From NCBI GenBank assembly GCA_913061235.1, contig CAJXTB010000003.1:124001-188000 (forward strand): a stretch of DNA of 64,000 nt, read 5' to 3'. Every line of letters starts with the position of its first letter. Positions within the stretch are counted from its first letter, which is position 1. Of the stretch, positions 25,159 through 34,808 are shown piece after piece. The translations under genes and the position numbers were made by a program. The notes below the pieces were generated by a model. That model was given only the letters and a program-made list of their open reading frames with translations, was not told where the DNA came from and made no database searches. This DNA is from an uncultured Pseudomonadota bacterium (GTDB lineage: Bacteria > Myxococcota_A > UBA796 > GCA-2862545).

Positions 25159-26305
25159 ACAGCACGCCCACGGCCACCCAGAACACCCACGAAACCACCA
25201 AGCGGACCAACAGCGTGCTGCCCACAAGACTCGTCACTAGAGTGGCGACAACCAGACCAATGAACAGCGCACTCTCCGAAGCTCTGCGCTTGCGCACAGC
25301 CACAACAATGGCCGACACACCCGTCACAACAAAGAGCAGCGGTCCAGCAGGACCAAACTGGTACATGAGCGACAGATACTCGCTGTGTGGCTCCTTTGCC
25401 TTCCAGAACGTCTCGTAGCCAGCAAGCCCCGTCCCGAGAGCACGGTCCATGAGCGGAAGCTCCGAGAATGCCGCCCACGACCGTGTCCAGATCGCGACTC
25501 GCCCGGTTCCAAGCCACTCCCAGCCTCGCTCGGGCGCCTGACCGCCAAGGGCGAGTACCAGCTCCACCGTGCGCACACGCAAGCCGGGTACTGCAACCAC
25601 TCCGAGTACCGCTGCCACCGCCAAGACCCCCAGCAATCGCCACCGTCGCTGAACCGCAGCCGTGACCAGAACCGCGGTTCCCACAAGCACAACGCCGCTG
25701 CGTGTGGCCGATGCCCCCAGCGGAATCAATGCACACAGCCCAACAGCGAGACCCGCTCCTCGAGCCAGGCCCGGTCGTTGTGAGTCAGCGGCGACACCAA
25801 CGCCCACAGCAGCTACGACCGCCATGGCCATCGCGAGGGCATGCAACACCGAGTAGGGCCCGATGAACCGCCATGTGTCGTGCAGTTCAAGCCATCGGTC
25901 GCCAGACAACATCAGCAGCGACAGTCCAACCGGAAATAGCGCCGCCGCGATCATGGCCATGGGCCAGACACGCCGGTGCACCCGCGTCCAGGTTGCGGCA
26001 ACCGCCATGCCCACCACAACACCGCTCGCGTAGCGCAGCCCCACAACCGCAGCCCCCGCAGCATCCGCCCGTAAGGCCCCCACTACAAGCATCAGGAGCC
26101 ATCCCGCACACAGCGCGCCCATGCTGGTGGAGAGGTTCTTCCGCCAATGTACCGCGACCGCCACGCACAGTGCCATCACCGCGAGCGTGCCAACATGAGC
26201 AACCGAGACACCCGTACCCGGCAAAACAACCGACGTGCACAAGTCCAGCCACAGCCGACTGGCCGCTGCACCCACCACTAGCAGTCCTGCCGCACGCCTG
26301 TTCAT
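25127..26305 (-). CDS. O-antigen ligase / Wzy-like polymerase family membrane protein
   Basis: A 392-residue integral membrane protein with about ten to twelve hydrophobic helices. Family marks are the large extracytoplasmic loop with WLGTGRVAIWTRSW, GTGLAGYETFW and KEPHSEYLSLMYQFG, the typical H-S/N-x-Y region of O-antigen ligase/polymerase proteins. These join or polymerise lipid-linked glycans in the periplasm. Ligase and polymerase cannot be told apart from sequence. With the WecG-type gene nearby it forms a small polysaccharide group. I chose the ATG at 26305 over one two codons upstream. Confidence 0.88.
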   Translation of the reverse strand: MNRRAAGLLVVGAAASRLWLDLCTSVVLPGTGVSVAHVGTLAVMALCVAVAVHWRKNLSTSMGALCAGWLLMLVVGALRADAAGAAVVGLRYASGVVVGMAVAATWTRVHRRVWPMAMIAAALFPVGLSLLMLSGDRWLELHDTWRFIGPYSVLHALAMAMAVVAAVGVGVAADSQRPGLARGAGLAVGLCALIPLGASATRSGVVLVGTAVLVTAAVQRRWRLLGVLAVAAVLGVVAVPGLRVRTVELVLALGGQAPERGWEWLGTGRVAIWTRSWAAFSELPLMDRALGTGLAGYETFWKAKEPHSEYLSLMYQFGPAGPLLFVVTGVSAIVVAVRKRRASESALFIGLVVATLVTSLVGSTLLVRLVVSWVFWVAVGVLFTAALPASTE

Positions 26306-26442
26306 CGCCACCTTGTGTCGCTACTCCCTCGCGTCCTTCACCCATTGTCGCAGATACGTCGCACCAAACCACTCATGAGATCACTGAAATCCTCGCGGCT
26401 CGCTACAAAACCTGACACACTATGCGCGTTCAGGGGGAACAC

Positions 26443-29100
26443 ATGCGCTCAATCTCAGTACTGGTCCTGCTCGCTCTCGCTGGCTGCCGTGCCACTCTCG
26501 AAAACCCGACCGAAACAGGCATCGACGGCACAGATGCCCTAGACGCAGACCTCGATGGCTTCTTCGCCGCCGACGACTGCGACGACAACAACGCGCTCAT
26601 CAATCCAGATGCCGATGAACTGTGCGACGGCATCGACAACAACTGCGACGGCAGCGTAGATGGTCCAGATGCCATCGACACGCTGACCTTCTACGCAGAC
26701 GCCGATGGTGACGGCCACGGTGATGCCGACTCCCCGATTGAGGCGTGCGCCCTTCCAGACGGCCTGTCCACCTTGGCAGACGACTGTGACGATGATGACG
26801 GCGGCGTCTTCCCAGGCGCTGAAGAAGCCGACTGCTCCGACCCCGTCGACTACAACTGTGACGGCAGTGTTGGCTACGAAGACGACGACACTGACGGCTT
26901 TGCCGCATGCGAAGACTGTGACGATAGCGACCCCGCTATCAACGAATCCGCCGTAGAAGTCCCGTATGACGGTGACGACAACGACTGTGATCCCGAGACG
27001 CTAGACGACGACCTGGACCAAGACGGCTTCGTCCTCCTCATCGACTGCGACGACGAAGACCCGGAAATCAACCCGGACATCGAAGAAGTCCCGTACGACG
27101 GCATCGACAACGACTGCAACGCCGCCACATATGACGACGACCTGGACGGAGACGGCTTCGAGGCTGTTGACGACTGCAACGATGACGATGACGACGTCAA
27201 TCCCGATGCCACAGAGGTCCCATACGACGGCCTCGACAACGACTGTGACCCCGAGACCTTGGACAACGACCTCGACCAAGACGGGTACAGCGACGACTCC
27301 GACTGCGACGACTCCGACCCACTCGTCAGCCCCGGCACAGCCGAAGTTGCCTACAACGGCGTGGACGACGACTGCGACCCGGCCACCTTGGACGACGACC
27401 TCGACCAAGACGGCTTCGGTGAGTCATCCGACTGCGAGGACGACAACCCCGCCGTCAACCCAGGCACCAGCGAGCTGCCCTACGACCAAGTCGACAACGA
27501 CTGCGACCCAAGCACGCCAGACGACGACCTCGACCAAGATGGCTTTGGCCAAGAGACCGACTGCGACGACACCAACCCAGCGGTCAACCCAGACGCCAAC
27601 GAAGTCATCTACGACTTCGTCGACAACGACTGCGACCCCAGCACACGCGACCAAGACCTCGATGAAGACGGCGTTGGTTTTGGCGACTGCAACGACCGTG
27701 ACGCGAGCATCTACCCAGGTGCCACGGAAGTCGCGTACAACGGCGTGGACGACGACTGCGACGAGAGCACCCGCGACGACGACTTGGACGCAGACGGCTA
27801 CGGCTTCGCATCCGACTGCCAAGAGGACAACCCGAACGTCAACCCAGGCGTCTCCGAGGTCCCCTACGACCAAGTCGACAACGACTGCGACCCAAGCACC
27901 CGTGATGATGACGTAGACGGCGACGGCTTTGGCCAAGACACCGACTGCGACGACACCAACCCCGCCGTCAACCCCAACGCCAACGAAGTCACCTACGACG
28001 GCATCGACAACGACTGTGACGCCACCACCCTCGACTCTGACCTCGACCAAGACGGTGTTGGATTCGGAGACTGCAACGACCGCGACGCCAGCGTCTACCC
28101 AGGTGCCACGGAAGTTCCGTACGACGGCGTCGACAACGACTGCGACCCCAGCACGCGCGACGACGACATCGACGGTGACGGCTTCCCCAACGCAGTTGAC
28201 TGTGACGACAACGAAGCAGACATCAACCCATCCGCAGTCGAAGTCATCTACGACGGCATCGACAACGACTGCCGCGCCGCCACCCTGGATGACGACCTCG
28301 ACCAAGACGGCTTTGCGCTCGCCGACGACTGCGACGACGACAACGCAGACGCCAACCCCAATGCCGATGAGGTCTTCTACAACGGCGTGGATGAAGCCTG
28401 CGATGAAGGCGACGACTACGACCAAGACGGCGATGGCCGCCAAGCCTACGGCGTTGGCGTAGACGGCGATGACTGCGACGACAACGACGCGAACATCTCC
28501 GACTGTGGCCGCTCCCCCGAGACCGCCCTGCCCACCTGCATGGACATCGCGACCATCGCTCCCACCCTTGGTGACGGCGAGTACTGGATTGACCCAGACG
28601 GCTCCAACCCCACCTTGGTGTCCTGCGACATGACCACAGACGGCGGCGGCTGGACCGTCATCGAGTACGTCAACGACCTGCCCTTCATCCAGCAGTTCTC
28701 CGGCGGCGACCGCTACCAGTACCTCGCAGATGACTTTGAGTTGGCGCTGACCGACTCCCAGGTGGACGCGCTGCGCACCGCATCGACCGAAGCCCGCCAG
28801 ACATACGTGGCCGACTGTCACCACGTCATCCACTACCGCTACCAAGAAGCGAACTTTGCCTACGCTGCTGGCTTCCGCTTCCACGACGGTACCGATTCTG
28901 TGAGTGCAACCTCCGAGTACGGCGACACCATCACCGTCACCTCGGATGCCTGCCAGCCCAACGACTACGTGGACCGTCAGACCATCTTCGAGATTCGCAC
29001 GCTCTCGTTGCCCGTCATGAACATCTACACACGCGACTCTGCAGACGCCAACGAGCGTTTCGGAAGCCGCCTGACCAACCACCCAGTGCGCATGCGCTAG
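26443..29100 (+). CDS. Giant MopE-type metal-binding repeat lipoprotein with fibrinogen-like C-terminus
   Basis: An 885-residue secreted protein. MRSISVLVLLALAGC is a lipoprotein signal; the ATG at 26443 has GGGGGA upstream. Residues about 30-690 are some 14 repeats of about 43 residues of the form DxDxDGFxxxxDCDDxxPxxNP, then EVxYDGIDNDCDxxT, the putative metal-binding motif (MopE family). Almost every third residue is Asp or Asn, so it should bind calcium or copper on the cell surface. The last 200 residues start with GEYWIDPDGSNPTLVSCDM then TTDGGGWTVIEY, a fibrinogen-like signature. Units 7-9 and 10-12 form two 384-nt tandem blocks. Confidence 0.9.
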   Translation: MRSISVLVLLALAGCRATLENPTETGIDGTDALDADLDGFFAADDCDDNNALINPDADELCDGIDNNCDGSVDGPDAIDTLTFYADADGDGHGDADSPIEACALPDGLSTLADDCDDDDGGVFPGAEEADCSDPVDYNCDGSVGYEDDDTDGFAACEDCDDSDPAINESAVEVPYDGDDNDCDPETLDDDLDQDGFVLLIDCDDEDPEINPDIEEVPYDGIDNDCNAATYDDDLDGDGFEAVDDCNDDDDDVNPDATEVPYDGLDNDCDPETLDNDLDQDGYSDDSDCDDSDPLVSPGTAEVAYNGVDDDCDPATLDDDLDQDGFGESSDCEDDNPAVNPGTSELPYDQVDNDCDPSTPDDDLDQDGFGQETDCDDTNPAVNPDANEVIYDFVDNDCDPSTRDQDLDEDGVGFGDCNDRDASIYPGATEVAYNGVDDDCDESTRDDDLDADGYGFASDCQEDNPNVNPGVSEVPYDQVDNDCDPSTRDDDVDGDGFGQDTDCDDTNPAVNPNANEVTYDGIDNDCDATTLDSDLDQDGVGFGDCNDRDASVYPGATEVPYDGVDNDCDPSTRDDDIDGDGFPNAVDCDDNEADINPSAVEVIYDGIDNDCRAATLDDDLDQDGFALADDCDDDNADANPNADEVFYNGVDEACDEGDDYDQDGDGRQAYGVGVDGDDCDDNDANISDCGRSPETALPTCMDIATIAPTLGDGEYWIDPDGSNPTLVSCDMTTDGGGWTVIEYVNDLPFIQQFSGGDRYQYLADDFELALTDSQVDALRTASTEARQTYVADCHHVIHYRYQEANFAYAAGFRFHDGTDSVSATSEYGDTITVTSDACQPNDYVDRQTIFEIRTLSLPVMNIYTRDSADANERFGSRLTNHPVRMR
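27391..28158 (+). repeat. Tandem duplication of a three-unit (384-nt) MopE block
   Basis: Repeat units 7, 8 and 9 (27391-27774) correspond in order and length to units 10, 11 and 12 (27775-28158). Each block encodes 43+43+42 residues. The short third unit with VGFGDCNDRDAS occurs only at position three of both blocks, showing that the block, not the single unit, was duplicated. Confidence 0.8.
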
Positions 29101-29108
29101 GACTGGAG

Positions 29109-29134
29109 TCGCTGACCGCACTGGCGGTCAGCGA
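29109..29134 (+). terminator. Strong hairpin after the MopE gene
   Basis: TCGCTGACCGC and GCGGTCAGCGA form a perfect 11-bp stem with the loop ACTG, nine bases after the stop codon at 29100. The following TTCAGT is not a clear T-run, so it may be a weak intrinsic terminator or an mRNA-protecting hairpin. Confidence 0.55.
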
Positions 29135-29181
29135 TTCAGTGTCAGATGCGCTAGGCTGCGCACACTACTCGCGGAGCCTCG

Positions 29182-30573
29182 ATGACCCTTCCCTTCCCCG
29201 TGACCTTCGCGCACCGCGTGCGACAGCTCCCGTTGGGCGTCCTGCTCGTCGCATCCCTTGCCGGCTGTCCGTACATCGGTGGCCAGACCCACAAGGACAA
29301 CGTCGCAGAGGACATCGTGGACGCCGACAATGACGGTGTCGCCGCACAAGACGACTGCGACGACAACGACGCAACCGCGTTCCCCGGCAATACCGAGCTG
29401 TGTGACGGCGTCGACAACAACTGCGACAATCTCATAGACGAAGATTTTGTCGACTTGTACCTAGACAATGATGAAGACGGCTTCGGCGACGTAGCAACCG
29501 ACCGGTGCAACGTGACCGACACCACCAGCGAGATTGGTGGCGACTGCGACGACGGTGAAGCGGCGCGCTACCCTGGAAATCCCGAGGTGTGCGACGCCCT
29601 CGACAACGACTGCAACACACTCGTTGATGACGCCCTGCCCCAGCTGTACGTCGACCGAGACCGTGACGGCTTCGGCAACACGCCCATCGACGACTGCACC
29701 GTTGCCATCCCTTCCTCCACACAAGATGGGGACTGCGACGACAACAACTCCAATCGGTTCCCCGGCAACCTTGAGATCTGCGACGAGATCGACAACGACT
29801 GCAATGCCAACACCGGCAATGCTGGCCTAGCCACCCTCGTCCCGCAGAACGGCAACCCACCGCGTAACCTCGACACAATGAGCACCGCGGTCAACATCAT
29901 CGCCGGTCGGACCGACAGGGCTGAGGTTCGTTTCTGCAGTGGCACGTTTGAAATGACCTTTCAGTTCCAGAACAACACACAGCCACTGTTGATGAGTGGC
30001 CTTGGACGCGTGGAGCTCAAGCCGGTCAGCACCAGCGAGCGCGTGGTCTATGTAGAGGACTCGGTTCTTGAGCTCAACAACCTGACAGTGGTCGACGGTA
30101 ACCGGACCGACGGCGGCGGTGGCCTGTTCTGCCTGGACAGCACGGTCACTCTCAACGCGGTCGGCTTTCGCAACAACACGGCGCCCTACGGTGCCGCGCT
30201 ACTCGCGGACAACTGTGGACTAGACGGCGACCAGGTCACCTTCGACGGCAATTCATCTTCCGCACCTGGCGGCGTCATTGCTCAGGTAAGCCTCGGGTCC
30301 ACGGTGGACTGGTCGAGCACGCTGTGGACGAACAACACCGCCCAGCGCTCCTTCACCATCTCGGACTCCGTGGTCACGCTCGACAACCCCACCTTTGAGG
30401 ACGATACCCCGGTTGCCATCTACCTGACCGGCAACAGCACCGTGACAATCTCCAGTGGGAATTTCAGCAGACACGACGGCACAGACCTGCAGTTGGCGGA
30501 CGGTCCCGACCTCAGCATCAGCGGTGAGACCATCAGTTGTTCAACCCCGAGCAACACCTGCATCGCACGCTAG
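29182..30573 (+). CDS. MopE-repeat lipoprotein with beta-helix-like C-terminal half
   Basis: A 463-residue exported protein. The signal region is long (PLGVLLVASLAGC as lipobox). Residues about 45-215 hold four MopE-type units such as DDCDDNDATAFPGNTELCDG and DGDCDDNNSNRFPGNLEICD, which are predicted to bind divalent metal. From residue 230 on the sequence is rich in beta strands with N/T ladders and GGGGLFC, like pectate-lyase-type beta-helix proteins. It follows the giant MopE gene by 81 bp and shares its repeat type but has no fibrinogen-like end. Confidence 0.82.
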   Translation: MTLPFPVTFAHRVRQLPLGVLLVASLAGCPYIGGQTHKDNVAEDIVDADNDGVAAQDDCDDNDATAFPGNTELCDGVDNNCDNLIDEDFVDLYLDNDEDGFGDVATDRCNVTDTTSEIGGDCDDGEAARYPGNPEVCDALDNDCNTLVDDALPQLYVDRDRDGFGNTPIDDCTVAIPSSTQDGDCDDNNSNRFPGNLEICDEIDNDCNANTGNAGLATLVPQNGNPPRNLDTMSTAVNIIAGRTDRAEVRFCSGTFEMTFQFQNNTQPLLMSGLGRVELKPVSTSERVVYVEDSVLELNNLTVVDGNRTDGGGGLFCLDSTVTLNAVGFRNNTAPYGAALLADNCGLDGDQVTFDGNSSSAPGGVIAQVSLGSTVDWSSTLWTNNTAQRSFTISDSVVTLDNPTFEDDTPVAIYLTGNSTVTISSGNFSRHDGTDLQLADGPDLSISGETISCSTPSNTCIAR

Positions 30574-30653
30574 GCCGCAGCCCAACGACCACACGCGACA
30601 TCTCGACTGTCCAAGGGTGCCACACGTGTCGTTAGTGACTGCGTGGAGGCCCT

Positions 30654-32120
30654 ATGCACGCACCCAAAGTCCGCGTTCACAACGTCAACGACGCCCCCAT
30701 CCAGGCAGAGGGCGACTACGTCCTGTACTGGATGATTGCGGCACGACGTCGCCGGTACAACTGGGCTCTGGAACACGCCGTGGCTGTCGCCAACGAGCTC
30801 GGCAAGCCACTTCTCGTCTTGGAGCCGCTGCGGATTGGCTACCGTTGGGCATCCACCCGGATGCATCTCTTCGCCGTCGAAGGCATGGCCGACAATGCAG
30901 CCCAGTTTGCCGATTCGGGCGTGCACTACCTGCCATACCTAGAGCGCAACGACGGTGACGGAAAGGGCCTACTGACGGCGTTGTCACAGCGTGCCTGCCA
31001 CGTCATCACCGATACCTACCCGTGCTTCTTCCTCCCCCGAATGGTCGCCGCCGCCGGCAAGCGACTCCCCGTTCGTCTGACCGAGGTCGACGGCATCGGC
31101 CTGTACCCGCTGCGCGCCACCGACCAAGAGAAGAAGCGCGCCGTCGACTTTCGCCGCCTGTTGCAGAAGGAACTTCGACCGCACCTAGAACACCTGCCGG
31201 AGCCCGATCCACTCGCTGCCTACACTGGCGGTACCGCACCGGTCGCACAAGACATTCTCGACAAGTGGGACTTCCTGACGGACAGCGAGCTGTCTGGCGA
31301 CCTCACCGCCCTGTGTGATGGGCTGGACATCAACACTGCCGTCCGCCCCGCGGTCGTGAAGGGTGGGTGGACAAACGCCAAGACTGTGCTCGATGACTGG
31401 CTCGTCAGCGGCCTGCCCCACTATGCAGACGGTCGGAACCACCCGGATGAAGAGGTTGCAACAGGCCTGTCTCCGTGGCTTCACTGGGGTCATATGGGCG
31501 CCCACGAGCTCATCCACGCCTGCCTAGACCGAGACGACTGGACCCTAGACTGCTTGGCCGAGAAAGCGACCGCGAAGCGTGAGGGTTGGTGGGGTGCGAG
31601 CCCAGAGGTCGAAGCTTTCTTGGACCAAATCGTCACGTGGCGAGAGCTCGGGCACCACTTCAGCTTCCGTCATCCAGACGACTACGACCAGTTCTCCAGT
31701 CTGCCGGAATGGGCCCAGAAGACCATTGCAGAGCACGCCGAAGACGAACGCCCGATCTTGTACGACTTGGCAACCCTCGACGCCGCTGCCACACACGACC
31801 CCATCTGGAACGCCGCCCAACGTCAGCTCAAAGAGACCGGAGTCATGCACAACTACCTGCGCATGTTGTGGGGAAAGAAGGTGCTGGAGTGGTCAGAGTC
31901 TGCGCAGCAGGCGATTCATCGACTCATTCACCTGAACAATCTGTACGCCATCGATGGCCGCGACCCCAACTCTTACAGCGGCATCTTCTGGGTGTTCGGA
32001 CGCTTCGACCGCGCGTGGGGGCCGGTCCGGCCTATCTTTGGCAAGCTGCGCTACATGACCAGCGATTCGACAAAGCGAAAGCTGAAAATGAAAGAATACC
32101 TAGAGGAATGGGGCGACTAG
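30654..32120 (+). CDS. phr: Class II deoxyribodipyrimidine photolyase
   Basis: The flavoenzyme repairs UV-made cyclobutane pyrimidine dimers with blue light. The 488-residue product has the class II ending: LRMLWGKKVLEWSESAQQA, then LNNLYAIDGRDPNSYSGIFW and FGRFDRAWGPVRPIFGK, with the FAD-binding Arg/Asn and Trp residues. The N-terminal photolyase domain has YVLYWMIAARRRRYNWAL, where class II enzymes have WMxxxxRxxxNxAL. ATG at 30654 has GGAGG upstream. It converges on a lipase-like gene with an 8-bp gap. Confidence 0.95.
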   Translation: MHAPKVRVHNVNDAPIQAEGDYVLYWMIAARRRRYNWALEHAVAVANELGKPLLVLEPLRIGYRWASTRMHLFAVEGMADNAAQFADSGVHYLPYLERNDGDGKGLLTALSQRACHVITDTYPCFFLPRMVAAAGKRLPVRLTEVDGIGLYPLRATDQEKKRAVDFRRLLQKELRPHLEHLPEPDPLAAYTGGTAPVAQDILDKWDFLTDSELSGDLTALCDGLDINTAVRPAVVKGGWTNAKTVLDDWLVSGLPHYADGRNHPDEEVATGLSPWLHWGHMGAHELIHACLDRDDWTLDCLAEKATAKREGWWGASPEVEAFLDQIVTWRELGHHFSFRHPDDYDQFSSLPEWAQKTIAEHAEDERPILYDLATLDAAATHDPIWNAAQRQLKETGVMHNYLRMLWGKKVLEWSESAQQAIHRLIHLNNLYAIDGRDPNSYSGIFWVFGRFDRAWGPVRPIFGKLRYMTSDSTKRKLKMKEYLEEWGD

Positions 32121-32128
32121 CTCGTTGT

Positions 32129-33133
32129 TCATGAAGTCTGGCACCAGATCAGAACCTGGGCATACACGTCGTCGTCCCCGGCAATACCAACATGAGAGAC
32201 CCCGGGAAACACCCGAGTCTCTGTCGCCACTCGGTCCGTCAGGGCCCCTGTCACGCCCTCATCTTTTGCGCTGAAGGGGGTCACCATTCCGTCTCCGACC
32301 AGCTTGCTGACGACGTGGTGCTCGGACGGCCCCACCGAGCCAGCAGCACAGTAGTGGTCGATATGCGTGGTCAACGGAACCAGATGACGTCGACCGATCG
32401 TGAGTGATTCATCGTGGCGCTCCTGCCACTCCTCGTGAACCAGGTAGCCATGCCGAAGGTCGCGAATGCCCTCACTGCGCTGACGCAGTAGCCAGCTAAT
32501 GCCCCAGGTCCAAGGGTTGGGAATGGCAGCCAGGGTAAATGCGGCAATGTGCGCAACCTGTTCCAGCGGTGCCCCACGTTGAGGAACTCCAAGCAAGACC
32601 AACCGCCGACATAGCGCTATCCACGGCAGCTCCACACTGTAGTGAATGGCACTGCGGGCAACCAGGCCCCCCATGCTGTGCGCCACAAGAGTGACCTGTT
32701 CGACGGGTACCGGCCAGTGTGCGACCAGCGCATCTAGGGCAGCGGCGAGCTCCTCTCCATTGGTAGAAATGTGCCGCCCGGAGTTGTAGCGCACACACAC
32801 AACAGTGGCGTCGAGGTCGGCGGCGAGGCGCGAATCGAAACCAGGACTCGAGACCTGGCCCCAGAACCGCTCTGTCGCCATCAGACCGTGAATCATCACC
32901 ACCAAGTGCGGACGTGCATCGGGAACTACGAGGGTGTGGGACGGGTCCAGCACCGCGCCAGACAGGCGGATGTCGAGGGACGGGGTCGCGTCGACATCCC
33001 CGACCGGAATCCGACTACCAACTGCTCCTTGAACCACCGCGACAACATCATCGCGCCGCTCTGGAACATCACGCGTCCACCGCCACAGGCGTCCCCAGTC
33101 GAAGCTATCGTTGGGTTCGTTGGTATTGGACAT
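32129..33133 (-). CDS. Alpha/beta hydrolase, lipase-like
   Basis: A 334-residue hydrolase without signal peptide. The oxyanion-hole region is LVVMIHGLMATERFWGQ, the nucleophile elbow VAHSMGGLVARSA, and the C-terminal FPGVSHVGIAGDD supplies the catalytic histidine; the acid is probably Asp in KLVGDGMV. This pattern matches PGAP1/esterase-lipase-type enzymes that act on lipids or membrane esters. ATG at 33133 has GGAGGG upstream; a longer frame to 33268 has no such site. It is divergent from the beta-helix gene. Confidence 0.85.
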   Translation of the reverse strand: MSNTNEPNDSFDWGRLWRWTRDVPERRDDVVAVVQGAVGSRIPVGDVDATPSLDIRLSGAVLDPSHTLVVPDARPHLVVMIHGLMATERFWGQVSSPGFDSRLAADLDATVVCVRYNSGRHISTNGEELAAALDALVAHWPVPVEQVTLVAHSMGGLVARSAIHYSVELPWIALCRRLVLLGVPQRGAPLEQVAHIAAFTLAAIPNPWTWGISWLLRQRSEGIRDLRHGYLVHEEWQERHDESLTIGRRHLVPLTTHIDHYCAAGSVGPSEHHVVSKLVGDGMVTPFSAKDEGVTGALTDRVATETRVFPGVSHVGIAGDDDVYAQVLIWCQTS

Positions 33134-33305
33134 GCGCCCTCCGTCTTCAGCGTAGCGCATCACCTCGGCCGGGCAACAGTTCAACGAGCCCACGGATCGG
33201 GCCTCCAGCTTCGTCCAGCGATTACAGCCGGACTCCGACAAACCACTTTGTAAAACCAACCACACCAATTAACGCGACCATCAAACTACCACAGGGGAGA
33301 TTTTC

Positions 33306-34808
33306 ATGGTTCGGTGCAGCTTTTTGGTCTGGATGATGGCAGGTTCCGTCGCTTTCGCAACCGACTCGAATGAGGACGGATGTCAAGACGAGTTCCCAGC
33401 TGCTGGCGCTTGTGTCGATGTTGACGCGACGGTCGATCCCTCAAGCACTGTGGCCACGGGCGCATCCGTACAGGGAGGGGCCACCGTTGGTCCACAAGTC
33501 GCTCTGGGTGCAAACGTCGTCGTGGCATCGCGTGCCTCACTCGCCGGTCGGGTTGCCCACGCGAGCAACCCCATCCCTGTTGGTGCAGGCACGGTCATCG
33601 GTCGCTCGGCACAGCTCGGGGCCGACCATTTGATCGGCACAGACGCGTCAATCGGCCGTGCTGTCGTTGCTGGTGAACGCCTGACCATCGCAAACGGTGG
33701 AACCCTAGGGTACGCAGCCCAGATCGGAGACGACGTCACGATTGGCGCAGACGCAGTGGTCGGCAACCTTGTCACCCTCGGCGACTTCACGACCCTTGGC
33801 GACAACGCCGTTGTGGCTCGTAATGTCACCGTCGCAAACGCGCCCAACGCCGGCGGTAGCACCTCCATCAATGGCATTGTTGGACCCGAAGTGACCATCG
33901 CAGCTGGCGCACGCATCGAACAAGGCGCTCGTGTCCGGAAGCTGACCGACATTGGGGCCGGAGCTGCCATCGAATCGACCGGTCGTGTAGGCCGCGGGGC
34001 CACCATTGAGTCCAATTCAACTGTCTTTGGACGCGTTGGTGCGAACGCAACGGTCGGTGCCGGAGCCACCGTCGAGTCTGGCTCCGCCGTGGGTCGAGGC
34101 GGCGAGGTGTGCTCGGGAGAGACGCTTCCCACCGGCACAGATGTCGCCAGTGACGCCACGTACCCGGACGTTGGGTGCGGCCCGCAGATCAGCTGCAAAG
34201 CCATCAAGACGAACTCGCCAAGCGCAACAACTGGCACCTACACTATCGACCCAGACGGGGTGGGTGGCATCGCGGCCGTGGACGTGACCTGTGACATGAC
34301 CACAGATGGTGGCGGCTGGACGCTCCTGTTCCGCGAAGCATTCACCGATGTGGAAGACGGTCCAACACAGTCGGAGATGAACAGCAGTGCCGGTGACCCC
34401 AGCACCGGTGAAGGTCGGATCGCTCCGAGTCCAGTGGGTCTGTACACGGCCATGGGGTCCACCGACATCATGTACGACCTTGAGACACAAAAACTGGTGA
34501 CTCCCGATATTTCCGCAACGGACTGGGCGTGGTTCATGAGCGCCACCGGTAGCGAAGCGACACGAACGCTGGCGTCTGGTGCGTACTTCGTGGGCGGCTC
34601 CACATACGCAACGGCCTACATGCACAAGTGGAGTCAAAGCCAAGGTCAGATCTCCACAAACACAACGTGGGACAACAGCATCATGCTGGACTACGGCCAA
34701 GACACCAACCACGGCTGGGCGCTGTGGACCGCTAGTAACGGCACCTACAAGCGCCTCGATGGCTACCAAACGCCAGAGAACGTCACTACCCGCATCTGGG
34801 CCCGCTAG
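33306..34808 (+). CDS. Secreted left-handed beta-helix protein with fibrinogen-like C-terminal domain
   Basis: A 500-residue protein with a signal peptide (MVRCSFLVWMMAGSVAFA). Residues about 35-285 are hexapeptide repeats of the type [VIL]G-x4 (for example ATVGPQVALGANVV and AQIGDDVTIGADAVVG), which fold as a left-handed parallel beta-helix. From residue 300, the segment ISCKAIKTN...GTYTIDPDG, then VTCDMTTDGGGWTLLFRE, is a fibrinogen C-terminal-like domain. Hexapeptide helices are normally cytoplasmic acyltransferases; here it is exported and probably structural. The fibrinogen-like part resembles the end of the giant MopE protein. Confidence 0.88.
   Translation: MVRCSFLVWMMAGSVAFATDSNEDGCQDEFPAAGACVDVDATVDPSSTVATGASVQGGATVGPQVALGANVVVASRASLAGRVAHASNPIPVGAGTVIGRSAQLGADHLIGTDASIGRAVVAGERLTIANGGTLGYAAQIGDDVTIGADAVVGNLVTLGDFTTLGDNAVVARNVTVANAPNAGGSTSINGIVGPEVTIAAGARIEQGARVRKLTDIGAGAAIESTGRVGRGATIESNSTVFGRVGANATVGAGATVESGSAVGRGGEVCSGETLPTGTDVASDATYPDVGCGPQISCKAIKTNSPSATTGTYTIDPDGVGGIAAVDVTCDMTTDGGGWTLLFREAFTDVEDGPTQSEMNSSAGDPSTGEGRIAPSPVGLYTAMGSTDIMYDLETQKLVTPDISATDWAWFMSATGSEATRTLASGAYFVGGSTYATAYMHKWSQSQGQISTNTTWDNSIMLDYGQDTNHGWALWTASNGTYKRLDGYQTPENVTTRIWAR

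Noticed and set aside
21792-26305. Complete capsule or O-antigen biosynthesis cluster
   Set aside because: Only a WecG-type transferase, an O-antigen ligase-like protein and a doubtful sulfotransferase are present; no flippase, initiating transferase or sugar-nucleotide genes.
27391-28158. Possible CRISPR-like periodicity in the MopE gene
   Set aside because: The period is that of a coding repeat (about 129 nt) in an open frame with a conserved protein motif.
27424-29121. 565-codon frame antisense to the MopE repeats
   Set aside because: Its repeats (VVVDAVV) are the mirror of the Asp-rich codons on the other strand; it has no signal or family match.
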